43,515 nt of DNA from Magnetococcales bacterium (GTDB lineage Bacteria > Pseudomonadota > Magnetococcia > Magnetococcales > JADGAP01): positions 1 to 43,515 of the forward strand of contig JADGAP010000005.1 in NCBI GenBank assembly GCA_015231965.1, in the 5' to 3' direction. This document shows, piece after piece, positions 1-9,510 of the stretch (within the stretch, counting starts at the first letter, position 1; each line of letters begins with the position of its first letter). Position numbers and translations under genes: made by a program. The notes beneath the pieces were generated by a model, which searched no databases, had not been told where the DNA came from, and saw only the letters and a list, made by a program, of their open reading frames with translations.

Positions 1-15
1 AGCGGACAACTCGAA

Positions 16-936
16 ATGCCCCCGGACCCCCCCGCCCCCTGGCCGTCGGAACAGACCGCCCACGGCGGGGCGCGGCTGTTGCAATCCCAGGCCCAATGTC
101 CTTTTCAGGCCTTCGCCCGCTTTCGTTTGGGGGCCGAACCCCTGGCGGCGTTCCAGCCCGGCGGGGATGGCCGGTTTCGCGGGACGCTGGTCCACGCCGC
201 CTTGCAACGGTGGGGGGAGCGGTTGAAAAACGGAACTCCCCTCCCCGCCGCCGCCGCCCCGGAGGCCCACACCCTGGCCGAGCTCTGCGCCGACGAGGCG
301 GTGGACGCCTTGGTCCGCCTCCGACCCGACCTGCTGCCCCCCCTGTACGCCCGCATGGAGCGGGAACGGCTGAAAAAGCTGCTTCTGGCTTGGATCTCCT
401 TGGAAAACCAACGCCCCCCCGGATTCCAAGTGGCGGCGTGCGAGGAAAAATCCTCCATCGCCCTCGCCGGATTGCGCCTGGAGGTGCGTCAGGACCGGGT
501 GGATCGACTCCCCGGCGGCGGTTTGGCGATTCTCGATTACAAAACCTCCTCCGCCAAACCGTCCACCAACAACTGGGAAGGCGACCGCCCCAAAGAGCCC
601 CAACTCCCCCTCTACGCCGTCACCACTCCCCAACCGACGGCGGCCCTGGCCTTCGCCCACCTCGCCGCCGCCGGACCGAAGCTCATCGGCTCTTCCCGGG
701 ATGAGGAGGCCCTGCCCGGCGTCCCCTGTTCCAAAGAGCCTTGGCACGAACGGCAAGAGGCGTGGAAGGCCTCCCTGGAGTCCCTGGCCCAACGCTTCCT
801 GGCGGGAGACGCCGCAGTGGATCCCCTGAAATACGCCTGCGGCTTTTGCGGCCTGGACCCCCTCTGCCGCATCGATCGCACCCCGTCCGCCGAGGATGGG
901 GAGGAAACCTCCGCCGACGAGGGAGAGTCGCCATGA
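16..936 (+). CDS. PD-(D/E)XK nuclease family protein, C-terminal part of an AddB-like/probable DNA repair protein (5' end probably outside the window)
   Basis: Translation has GGARLLQSQAQCPFQAFARFRLGAEPL, nuclease motif ..RQDRVDRL..LAILDYKT, and C-terminal Cys cluster YACGFCGLDPLC as in AddB-type Fe-S nucleases; stop overlaps the next start (ATGA). Confidence 0.8.
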   Translation: MPPDPPAPWPSEQTAHGGARLLQSQAQCPFQAFARFRLGAEPLAAFQPGGDGRFRGTLVHAALQRWGERLKNGTPLPAAAAPEAHTLAELCADEAVDALVRLRPDLLPPLYARMERERLKKLLLAWISLENQRPPGFQVAACEEKSSIALAGLRLEVRQDRVDRLPGGGLAILDYKTSSAKPSTNNWEGDRPKEPQLPLYAVTTPQPTAALAFAHLAAAGPKLIGSSRDEEALPGVPCSKEPWHERQEAWKASLESLAQRFLAGDAAVDPLKYACGFCGLDPLCRIDRTPSAEDGEETSADEGESP

Positions 937-3900
937 ACCCCGCCCCCCTCCCCGCCGATCACCTCGCCCGAGCCCGAGCCCTGGATCCCGGGGCTTCGTT
1001 CATCGTCCAGGCCCCGGCGGGATCGGGCAAGACGGGGCTGCTCACCCAGCGGATGTTGTGTCTGCTGGCCCGGGTGGACGCCCCCGAGGAGGTGGTGGCC
1101 CTCACCTTCACCCGCAAGGCGGCGGGGGAGATGGAGGAGCGGGTGATGGCCGCCCTCCGCGACGCCGCCCGGCCCCGCGACGACGCCGCCCCCCCGGCGG
1201 AAGGCTACGCCGCCCTCACCCGCGCCCTGGCCGAGGCGGCGCTGCAACGGGACCACGCCCAAGGCTGGGGGCTGCTGGACAACCCCGGACGGCTGCGCAT
1301 CCTCACCCTGGACGGACTCAACGCCGCCCTCACCCGTCAGGCCCCCCTGGCGGCGGGATTGGGCGGCACCCCCACCCTGCTGGACCCCTTCGACGCCGAC
1401 GCCTGCCTGCTGGAGGCCGCCCGGGCGTGCGTCGCGGCGGCGGAGCGGGAGGATGGGGCCGAGGCGGTGCGCCGGCTGCTGCGCCATCTGCACAACGACC
1501 GCCCCCGCCTGATCCGCATGCTCCACGAAATGCTGCCCAAGCGGGATCAATGGTTGCGTCACCTGTTCACCCACGGACGCGCCCTCTCCCGCCCCGACCT
1601 GGAGGCCGCCCTGGCCCGGGAGGTCCGCCGGGAGTTGCGCCGGGCCGCCGACTATTTTCCCCACCCTCTGGCCCGCGAACTGCCCGAGTTGGTCGCCTTC
1701 GCCCAGGACCAACTGGCGGCCCAGGGGGACAACCGACTCGCCCCGCTGCTCGGACTGGAGGCGTTCCCCCCCGCCGACGACGCGGAAGGCCTTCCCCAAT
1801 GGCGCGCCCTGGGAGATTTTCTCCTCACCGCCGGGAATGATTGGCGCAAACCGAAGGGATTGAATAAAAACACCGGGTTCCCGCCGGAGTCCGCTTTTGC
1901 CGACAAGGGGGAGAAGCTGCGGGCCAAGGCGATGAAAGCGGCGATGGGTGCCCTGCTGGAGCCACTGGAACCCCATGAGGGCTTCCGGGAGCGGCTGGCG
2001 GCGGCCCGCCAGTTGCCGGTTCCGCGTTACAGCGACGCCCAATGGGAGGCGTTGCAGGCGCTGAGCGACACCCTGATCCGGGCGGCGGGGGAGTTGCATC
2101 TGGCCTTCGCCCGCCGCAACGGGGTGGATTTTTCCGAACTGGCGCGACGGGCCTTCCAGGCCCTGGGCGGCCCGGACGGACCCAGCGATTTCGCCCTGGC
2201 CCTGGATTATCGCCTCCGCCATCTGCTGGTGGACGAATTTCAGGACACCTCCGTCGCCCAGTTCGAACTGCTGGAAAAACTCATCGCCGGATGGAGCGGC
2301 GGCGAGGAGGATGGACGCACCCTCTTTCTGGTGGGGGATCCGATGCAGTCCATCTACCGCTTTCGCGAGGCGGAGGTGGGACTTTTCACTCGGGCGAAAG
2401 ATCACGGCCTCGGCGCGGTGCGGCTGACGCCCTTGGAATTGACGGTCAATTTCCGCTCTCGTCCCGGCCTGGTGGCGTGGGTCAACCGGGTGATGCCCGA
2501 CCTTTTCGCCACGCCGGAGGATCCGGAGGCGGCGGACCCCCGGCTGGTCCCCTTCGTCCAGGCCGTCGCCCACCGCCCGCCGCCGGAGGGGGCGACGGGG
2601 GACCCGGCGTCGGCACCCGTGGTCATTCGCCTCGTCGGAGAGACGCCGGGAGGAGAACAGGCCGCCGCCGAGGCCCGCCGGGTGGTGGAGGAAATTCAGC
2701 GGCTGCGGAAAAAATATCCCACCGGCAAGACGGCGTTGCTGGTGCGGGGGCGGGGTCATCTGGCAGGCGTGGTGGAACGGCTGCGGCGGGACGAAATCCC
2801 CTTTCAGGCGGTGGAGATCGTCCAACTGGGGCAGCGACCGGTGGTGGTGGATCTCCTCGCCCTCACCCGGGCGCTGCTCCACCCCGGGGACCGGCTGAGC
2901 TGGTTGGCCATCCTCCGCGCCCCCTGGTGCGGGCTGGAACTGGGGGATCTGGAACGACTGGTCGGCGATGCCCCCCATCGGGCGGTGGGAGCGTTGATCC
3001 GGGAGGAGGAGCGCCGGGGGCGGCTCTCCCCCGACGGGCGCTCCCGGCTGGAGAGGATGGCGGCGACCCTGGAGACGGTGTTCAAGAAAAAGCGCCGCCT
3101 GCCGTTGCGCGGCTGGATCGAGGGGACGTGGCTGGCCCTGGGCGGCCCCGCCTGCCTGGAGACGGAAGCCGACCTCGCCGACGCCGAACTCTTCCTCGAC
3201 CTGTTGGAATCCTGTGACGACGGGGGGGACGTGGACGACCCCATCCTCCTGGACAAACGGTTGGAAAAACTCTTCGCCCCGCCGGACCCCCGCGCCGGGG
3301 AGGGGGTGCAGGTGATGACCATCCACAAGGCCAAGGGGTTGGAGTTCGACGCCGTGGCGCTGGCGGGGGTGGGTCGCGCCCCGCCTCCCCCCCGCTCCCG
3401 GCTGATGCGTTGGGAAGAGCTGGTGGACGGCCCCGAAGCGCAACGGCTGCTGCTGGCCCCGGTCCAGGCGACGGAGGAGGATCCGAACCCCGCCTCCTTC
3501 TTCAACTATTTGCGCCGACGGGACGCCGAGGAGGAGCGGCGGGAGAGCTGCCGCATCCTCTACGTCGCCCTCACCCGGGCGCGGGAGGAGCTGGTGTTGG
3601 TGGGGGCGTTGTCGGGCCGGGATCCCCAGGAGCCCCAGCCGAAAAAGGGATCGCTGCTCGCCCTGCTCTGGCCGACCCTCGGTCCCCTCGCCCCGGAGCC
3701 CCCCCTGGCGGGAGAGGGCGCGGCAGAAGACGCGGCAGAGGGGGCGGGAGAGGCGTCCACGACGCTCTCGCGCCCCGCCCGGGCGCCGTGGCGGCGATTG
3801 GTCGCGGATTGGTGCCCCCCACCGCCGCCGTCGCCCCTCTCGCCGCCGCCGTTGCGCGCGCCGGAGGAGGAGGAGCCGGTCCCCTTCGAGTGGGCGGGGG

Positions 3901-4448
3901 AGACGGTGCGACTCACCGGCGTCGTGGTCCATCGGCTGCTCCACCGCCTCACCCGAGAGGGAGCGGCTCAATGGTCCGCCGCCCGGCTGGAGGCGCTCCG
4001 TCCGGCGATGGTCGCCCATCTGCGGCGACAGGGGGTCGCCCCGGTGGAGCTGGAGCGGGCGACCCAGCGGGTGGAACAGGCGCTGCGGGGGGTGCTGAAC
4101 GATCCCCGGGGGCGCTGGCTGCTGGAGAGCGGTCATGACGAATCCGCCTCGGAGTGGGCCTTGACCGGGCTGCTGGAGGGGGAGAAAGTGCGGGGGACGC
4201 TGGACCGCAGCTTCGTCGCCGACGGCGTGCGCTGGATCGTGGACTACAAAACCGGTCAGCACGAGGGCGGCGACCTGGAAGCCTTTCTCGACAACGAACG
4301 GGAACGCTACCGGGGCCAGTTGGAACGCTACGCCCGGCTGCTGGCGCAGCGGGAGACCCGGCCCATCCGCCTGGGAATCTATCATCCCCACCATCAAGGC
4401 TGGCGGGAGTGGCCCTTCCCCCCCCACGACCTCTCCCCCAAGGAGTGA
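933..4448 (+). CDS. UvrD/Rep-type helicase with C-terminal RecB-like nuclease domain (AddA/RecB-like)
   Basis: Walker A QAPAGSGKTGLLTQR, LTFTRKAAGEM, LLVDEFQDTS, FLVGDPMQSIYRFREAE, VMTIHKAKGLEFD, LYVALTRAREEL, nuclease RWIVDYKTGQ. ATG at 933 (ORF track extends to 741). Confidence 0.92.
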   Translation: MNPAPLPADHLARARALDPGASFIVQAPAGSGKTGLLTQRMLCLLARVDAPEEVVALTFTRKAAGEMEERVMAALRDAARPRDDAAPPAEGYAALTRALAEAALQRDHAQGWGLLDNPGRLRILTLDGLNAALTRQAPLAAGLGGTPTLLDPFDADACLLEAARACVAAAEREDGAEAVRRLLRHLHNDRPRLIRMLHEMLPKRDQWLRHLFTHGRALSRPDLEAALAREVRRELRRAADYFPHPLARELPELVAFAQDQLAAQGDNRLAPLLGLEAFPPADDAEGLPQWRALGDFLLTAGNDWRKPKGLNKNTGFPPESAFADKGEKLRAKAMKAAMGALLEPLEPHEGFRERLAAARQLPVPRYSDAQWEALQALSDTLIRAAGELHLAFARRNGVDFSELARRAFQALGGPDGPSDFALALDYRLRHLLVDEFQDTSVAQFELLEKLIAGWSGGEEDGRTLFLVGDPMQSIYRFREAEVGLFTRAKDHGLGAVRLTPLELTVNFRSRPGLVAWVNRVMPDLFATPEDPEAADPRLVPFVQAVAHRPPPEGATGDPASAPVVIRLVGETPGGEQAAAEARRVVEEIQRLRKKYPTGKTALLVRGRGHLAGVVERLRRDEIPFQAVEIVQLGQRPVVVDLLALTRALLHPGDRLSWLAILRAPWCGLELGDLERLVGDAPHRAVGALIREEERRGRLSPDGRSRLERMAATLETVFKKKRRLPLRGWIEGTWLALGGPACLETEADLADAELFLDLLESCDDGGDVDDPILLDKRLEKLFAPPDPRAGEGVQVMTIHKAKGLEFDAVALAGVGRAPPPPRSRLMRWEELVDGPEAQRLLLAPVQATEEDPNPASFFNYLRRRDAEEERRESCRILYVALTRAREELVLVGALSGRDPQEPQPKKGSLLALLWPTLGPLAPEPPLAGEGAAEDAAEGAGEASTTLSRPARAPWRRLVADWCPPPPPSPLSPPPLRAPEEEEPVPFEWAGETVRLTGVVVHRLLHRLTREGAAQWSAARLEALRPAMVAHLRRQGVAPVELERATQRVEQALRGVLNDPRGRWLLESGHDESASEWALTGLLEGEKVRGTLDRSFVADGVRWIVDYKTGQHEGGDLEAFLDNERERYRGQLERYARLLAQRETRPIRLGIYHPHHQGWREWPFPPHDLSPKE

Positions 4449-4454
4449 CGCCCC

Positions 4455-4943
4455 ATGATTTCCCACGCCATCGGCCTGGAACAGTTGACCGAACTCTCCC
4501 AACGGGCGGCCCACGCCCCCCGGCGGCGGATGAACCTCAACCTCCACCCGGAGTTGAGCGACCCGGTGCAGCGGATGTGCAACGCCTACGAACCGGGAAC
4601 CTTCATCCGCCCCCATCGCCACCCGGAACGGTGGGAGCTGTTCGCCGTCCTGACGGGTCGGGCGTCGCTGCTGCTCTTCGACGAGGGGGGAAGGGTGGGG
4701 GAGCGGGTGGAACTGGGGGGGGCGTCCGGCGTCGCCGTGGTGGAAATTCCCCCCATGACCTGGCACTCGATGGTGTCGCTGGAACCGGGAACGGTGTTGC
4801 TGGAGATCAAGCAGGGACCGTTCCTGCCCATCGCCCCGGAACATTTCGCCCCCTTCGGCCCCGTCGAGGGAACCCCGGAGGCCGTAGCCCTGGAACGCTG
4901 GATGCAAACCGCCGTCCCCGGACAAACCCCTTCCGGCACCTGA
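4455..4943 (+). CDS. WbuC family cupin-fold metalloprotein
   Basis: 162 aa; RMNLNLHPELSDPVQRMCNAYEPGTFIRPHRHPERWELFAVLTG..; cupin metal-binding His pattern. Confidence 0.8.
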   Translation: MISHAIGLEQLTELSQRAAHAPRRRMNLNLHPELSDPVQRMCNAYEPGTFIRPHRHPERWELFAVLTGRASLLLFDEGGRVGERVELGGASGVAVVEIPPMTWHSMVSLEPGTVLLEIKQGPFLPIAPEHFAPFGPVEGTPEAVALERWMQTAVPGQTPSGT

Positions 4944-5272
4944 AAAAAGGCCCCCGACGGAGGAGAAAACATCCCCGCTTCCCCCCTTGACTTTTACCAA
5001 ACGCTTCCAACCCCGCATGAAACAAGGCGTTTCCAATCATCCACGAAAGCTGTGGATAAGTTTGTGGACAACCCCCTTCTCGGATCCCCCAATCCCTTGC
5101 CCATGGGGGCATTCCCGCAAAATGCCTATTTTTTGACCTTGAATACAACAACTAACAAAATCAATACGTTAATCTTGTTCGAGGCAATTTATCAGGGAAA
5201 AAATGGGCTATAGGGAAAAAATGCCGGGGACACCTTGAAAGGCTGTGCATGAATTTGCCATGGATTTCCATG

Positions 5273-6652
5273 TCAAGGAGATTTCGCACACACCATCTCC
5301 CCTTGCAGCACGAGATTTTCCTCGTCCAACCCCACCACCCGGACGGGGTGCAGCCCCCCCGGTTCCACACCCGGAAGGGCGGGAAACGCCAGGGGAAGAA
5401 ACCCCCCGGTTTTGCCCCAGGCGACGCCCTGTTCCACCGTCTCCACCAACAGCTCCTCTCGTTCGCCGACGCGGCGGCGCAGCCCCCGCAGTAGCACCTC
5501 CCGTCCCAGGGTGCGCAGGGTTTCGGAACGGCGGGAGGCGACGGCGGCGGCCACCTGGAACCGGGAAGGAATGGCCGCCGCCGGGGTTCCCGGTCGCGGC
5601 GAATAGCGAAAAACGTGGTTGAGGGCGATCTCCGCCTCGTCCATCAGGGCCATCGAGGCGGCGAATTCCGCGTCGGATTCGGTGGGAAATCCCACGATCC
5701 AATCCGCCCCCAGGACCAGATCGGGGCGGAAGCCGCGCAACCGCCGGGCCAGTTGCGCCACCCGGGGGGCGTCATGGCGGCGCTTCATCCGCTTCAGCAC
5801 CATCGCCCCCCCCGCCTGGATGGAAAGGTGCAAGTGACCGCAGAGCTTGGAATGCTCGCCCAACAGCCGCGCCAGCTCGTCGTCCACATCCCCCGGATCG
5901 AGGGAGGAGAGGCGCAATCGTCCCAACCCCGGGCGCTGGAGTACGGCCCGGGTCAACGCCGCCAGCGAGGACGCCGGGGAGAAATCCCGCCCCCACGCCC
6001 CCAGGTTGATGCCGGTCAGCACCAACTCCCGACAGCCGCCCTGAATCAATGTTTCGGCCTGCCGCAACGCCTCCCCGAGGGAGAGGGAGCGACTGGGCCC
6101 GCGCAACGCGGGAATGACGCAATAGGTGCATTGTTCATCGCACCCGGTTTGAACTTGCAAATAGGCCCGGCTGCGCCCTTCCCCCGGTTCCGTCAGCAAC
6201 GGGAGATGGAATCCCTCGGGCTGGGGCTCGAAGGGGAGTTCCCTCGGCGGCTCCCCGTCCTCCCCTTCATGCGCCGCCCCCGCCCCGCCGGGATCCCCCG
6301 CCAACCCGGCGAGCAGGCGGGGCAGGCCCATTTTGTCGTCGTTGCCCACCACCCGGACCACCCCGGGCAGGGCGGCGAAGCCCGCCGGATCCCGCTGAGC
6401 CGAACAGCCGACGGCCACGATCCGCGCCCCGGGGTGTTGACGGGCCAGACGGCGGATCGACTGCCGGGTCTGCCGGTCGCTCTCCGCCGTCACCGAGCAG
6501 GTGTTGACCACCACCACATCCGGCTCCTCCCCCGGCTGGGCCGGGACAAACCCCGCCTTGCCCGCCTCTTGTTGCAGCAGATCGCTCTCGAATTGGTTGA
6601 CCCGGCACCCCAGGGTCACCACCGCCAACCGTTTGGGCTGTTGTTCCCGCAT
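5273..6652 (-). CDS. mtaB: tRNA (N6-L-threonylcarbamoyladenosine(37)-C2)-methylthiotransferase MtaB
   Basis: TLGCRVNQFESDLL N-terminus, VVNTCSVTAESDRQTRQ, radical SAM CDEQCTYCVIPALRGPSRS. Confidence 0.92.
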   Translation of the reverse strand: MREQQPKRLAVVTLGCRVNQFESDLLQQEAGKAGFVPAQPGEEPDVVVVNTCSVTAESDRQTRQSIRRLARQHPGARIVAVGCSAQRDPAGFAALPGVVRVVGNDDKMGLPRLLAGLAGDPGGAGAAHEGEDGEPPRELPFEPQPEGFHLPLLTEPGEGRSRAYLQVQTGCDEQCTYCVIPALRGPSRSLSLGEALRQAETLIQGGCRELVLTGINLGAWGRDFSPASSLAALTRAVLQRPGLGRLRLSSLDPGDVDDELARLLGEHSKLCGHLHLSIQAGGAMVLKRMKRRHDAPRVAQLARRLRGFRPDLVLGADWIVGFPTESDAEFAASMALMDEAEIALNHVFRYSPRPGTPAAAIPSRFQVAAAVASRRSETLRTLGREVLLRGLRRRVGEREELLVETVEQGVAWGKTGGFLPLAFPALPGVEPGGLHPVRVVGLDEENLVLQGEMVCAKSP

Positions 6653-6719
6653 TGACTGAAGGCCCGCCTTCCTCTAATTTTGATGCCGGTTCGTGCGAAT
6701 CAATCCACCATGGAGTGCC

Positions 6720-8147
6720 ATGGAACCCTCCTTGCAGGACGGCTTGCCCGCCTCCGTCCGCTCCCAGCTTGACGACATCGCCCGCGCGGTCGGTCCCGCC
6801 TATTTGGTGGGCGGCGTGCTGCGCGAGTGTCTGCGCCGGGAGCCGGTCTCCAACGATCTCAATCTGCTGCTTTGCCGACCCCTGCCCGACTGCTATCAGC
6901 GGCTGGAGTCCGCCGGATTTCAGGAGCTGTCCCTGGATCGGAAAAGCAACAGCCTGCTGCTCTCCCTCAAACGGCAGGAAAACCCCAAGACCATCGCCAT
7001 CGCCTCGTGTCGCGGCCATCAAAGCGGCGTCCTCTGCGGCCCCGAGGCCATCGTGGAGGATTTACGCCATCGCGACCTCACCGTCAACGCCATGGCCTGG
7101 CTTTGGCCCGACGGACCGCTGCTCGATCCCTTCAACGGCATGGAGGATCTGGACAACAACACGATCCGGCTGGTGGAGGGGCGCACCACTCTGGAAGGGG
7201 ATCCACTGCGCGCCCTGCGCTTCCTCCGCTTCGCCATCCAACTGCCCGGTCGTCCGGTGGCCCGGGATCTGGAAGCCTGCTGCCAAACCTCCCTGAGCGG
7301 GGAGGATCCAGAGCGGCTGCGGGCGGAGATGGACCGGCTGCTCTCCCTGCCCCTGCGCAAATGCCACTCCCAGCGGTTGATCCGCGCCCTGTTCGGTTCC
7401 CCCCTGGGGGAGTCGCTGCTCCCCGAACTGGCCCGGCTCAAGGAGACCTTTACCGCCTATCCCTGCGCCCCGCAGGCCAAGATGAACCCGGAGCGACAAA
7501 ATTTTTACGACTATACCCTCTCCATGATGTTGGAAATCGCCGCCCCCGACAAGCAGGGCGAGATTTCACGCCTGGATTTGCGCTGGGCGGGATTGCTGCA
7601 TCTGGTGGGCATGGACCGGGATTGCAAGAAAAAAGGGGAACTCTCGCCCCATCTGCTCAAACCGGGGGAGGCCTCCTTGGTGGAGATCGAGGAGATTCTC
7701 ACGCGACTGCAATTTTCCCGCAGACGGCAGCGCCGGGTGCTTTCCCTGATTCAAGCCCTGGAATCGCAGTTTCCCCAGACCGAGCGGGGGCTGAAACGGT
7801 TGATGGAGCAAAATGCCCCGGTGGAGAGCCTGATTCGCATGGTCAAGGCGCGCCAGTCCGCCCGCCCCGATGTGGATGACAAGGAGCACCAGCGGATCAA
7901 CGGGGAGTTTCACCGTGCCATGCGCCGCTGCCTGGCCCTGCGACGCTCCCAGAACAGTTTGAAAATTCAGGATCTGAACCTCTCCGGCGGCGACATCATC
8001 GAACTGGTGCGCCGCCGCCCCGGCCCCTGGCTGAGTCAGGTGCAGAACCAACTGTTGACCTGGGTGGTGGAAGAGCCCCGGCGCAATCAACGGGATCTGC
8101 TGAGCCGCCGGGTGCTGGATTGGATGGTGGAACAACCGGACTTTTGA
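6720..8147 (+). CDS. CCA tRNA nucleotidyltransferase/poly(A) polymerase family protein (atypical catalytic motif)
   Basis: AYLVGGVLRECLRREPVSNDLNLLL, HRDLTVNAMAWLWPDGPLLDPFNGMEDLDNNTIRLV, DPLRALRFLRFA. Start could alternatively be 6693. Confidence 0.85.
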   Translation: MEPSLQDGLPASVRSQLDDIARAVGPAYLVGGVLRECLRREPVSNDLNLLLCRPLPDCYQRLESAGFQELSLDRKSNSLLLSLKRQENPKTIAIASCRGHQSGVLCGPEAIVEDLRHRDLTVNAMAWLWPDGPLLDPFNGMEDLDNNTIRLVEGRTTLEGDPLRALRFLRFAIQLPGRPVARDLEACCQTSLSGEDPERLRAEMDRLLSLPLRKCHSQRLIRALFGSPLGESLLPELARLKETFTAYPCAPQAKMNPERQNFYDYTLSMMLEIAAPDKQGEISRLDLRWAGLLHLVGMDRDCKKKGELSPHLLKPGEASLVEIEEILTRLQFSRRRQRRVLSLIQALESQFPQTERGLKRLMEQNAPVESLIRMVKARQSARPDVDDKEHQRINGEFHRAMRRCLALRRSQNSLKIQDLNLSGGDIIELVRRRPGPWLSQVQNQLLTWVVEEPRRNQRDLLSRRVLDWMVEQPDF

Positions 8148-8159
8148 CGCCGCTCCCCT

Positions 8160-8891
8160 CTACATCTCCCGGAAAGAATCCTCCGCCGAGTGGAGCAGGG
8201 AGCGGGAGATTTCGTGCTTGCGAATTTTGGCCTGTTCCTTTTCCCGCAACCGCACCTGCCAGTGATCCAGGACAAGGCGCACCACTTCCTGGATATCGTC
8301 GGTCACGGAAAGGATGTGCAGATCCTCCGGGCCGATGCACCCCTCCTCCCGCACCCGCTCCTCCAGCCACGTCATCAAGCCGCTCCAGTATTCCGAACCG
8401 AAGAGGATCACCGGAAAGCGTTGCATTTTGTTGGTCTGAATGAGGGTCAGGGCCTCGAACAACTCGTCCATGGTGCCGAAGCCGCCGGGAAAGATGATGA
8501 ACGCCTCGGCATATTTGGCGAAGATGAGCTTGCGCACGAAAAAGTAGCGAAAGGTCAGGGTGATGTCCTGGTAGCGGTTGGCCACCTGCTCGAAGGGCAG
8601 GGCGATGTTGAGCCCGATGGATTTTCCCCCCTTGCCGAACGCCCCCCGGTTGGCCGCCTCCATGACCCCCGGTCCGCCGCCGGTGATGACGGAAAATCCC
8701 TGGCGGGACAACTCCTCCCCCACGTTGTAAGCCGCCTGATAATAAGGTGATTCAGGCTTGAGTCGGGCGCTGCCGAAGATCGTCACCGCCGGTCCGACGC
8801 CCCGCATCACCTCGATGCCGTCGATCAACTCCGCTTGGATGCGGAAGACCCGCCATGCCTCCGAGGTTTTGAAATCATCCACCGCGATCAT
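8160..8891 (-). CDS. TIGR00730/LOG family Rossmann-fold protein
   Basis: TIFGSARLKPESPYY, GGGPGVMEAANRGA, PGGFGTMDELFEALTLIQ. Confidence 0.9.
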   Translation of the reverse strand: MIAVDDFKTSEAWRVFRIQAELIDGIEVMRGVGPAVTIFGSARLKPESPYYQAAYNVGEELSRQGFSVITGGGPGVMEAANRGAFGKGGKSIGLNIALPFEQVANRYQDITLTFRYFFVRKLIFAKYAEAFIIFPGGFGTMDELFEALTLIQTNKMQRFPVILFGSEYWSGLMTWLEERVREEGCIGPEDLHILSVTDDIQEVVRLVLDHWQVRLREKEQAKIRKHEISRSLLHSAEDSFREM

Positions 8892-8916
8892 CTCCCTGAG
8901 TTTTCCGAATCATCGG

Positions 8917-9510
8917 TTATCTCCGATGAATCAGGCTGTCTTGCGTGAAAGCGACCAAGTCGCCCTCTTGGGTCCGGTCGCCCTTGACGCCCAACTCGTC
9001 CAAATCCTGAAAGACCCGGAAATGGTGATTGAAATACCACTCCGCCAGGGCGTCGGTCTCCTGGGTGTGGGCGGCGCGAATGGCTTGGAGGGCGGTCAAA
9101 CTTTTGCGCAGCGCCGCCTCGGTGCAGCGCCCCGACTGACGCATTTTGCGGAACTCCCCTTGCAGGGCTTGCAACCGTTGCATCACCGGCCGTTGCGCTC
9201 CGGTGACGGACAAAACCTGACGGGCCGCCTCCAGCAGGGGGATCCGGGCCTCGGGGGGGAGATCGGCCCCAAAGGGCTCCTCGGGTGCCGGAATGACCCT
9301 TTGGTCCGAGGTTGCGTCGGGAAGATCGTCGAGACGGCGCCCCCGGTCGGAGGTGAAAAAATCGCGTAGCGGGGTCCAACCTTCCCCCGCGGCGTTGACC
9401 GGTCTTTGACGCTCCTGGTGATCGTCAAAGACCGGGAGCGGCTGGTGGGGGATGATTTTCCGTTGCTCCTGGCGTTGCTCCAAGCTCGATCTTTTGGGCA
9501 GGCTTTTCAT
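8917..9510 (-). CDS. hypothetical protein (last gene of the GldA/F/G-like operon)
   Basis: 197 aa ORF co-directional with the upstream ABC operon; overlaps the DUF4340 gene by 86 bp; no recognised domain. Confidence 0.6.
   Translation of the reverse strand: MKSLPKRSSLEQRQEQRKIIPHQPLPVFDDHQERQRPVNAAGEGWTPLRDFFTSDRGRRLDDLPDATSDQRVIPAPEEPFGADLPPEARIPLLEAARQVLSVTGAQRPVMQRLQALQGEFRKMRQSGRCTEAALRKSLTALQAIRAAHTQETDALAEWYFNHHFRVFQDLDELGVKGDRTQEGDLVAFTQDSLIHRR

Noticed and set aside
612-5036. 1474-aa antisense ORF across the helicase gene
   Set aside because: Low-complexity H/Q/P/G/R-rich shadow ORF typical of high-GC codon bias opposite a well-supported helicase gene.
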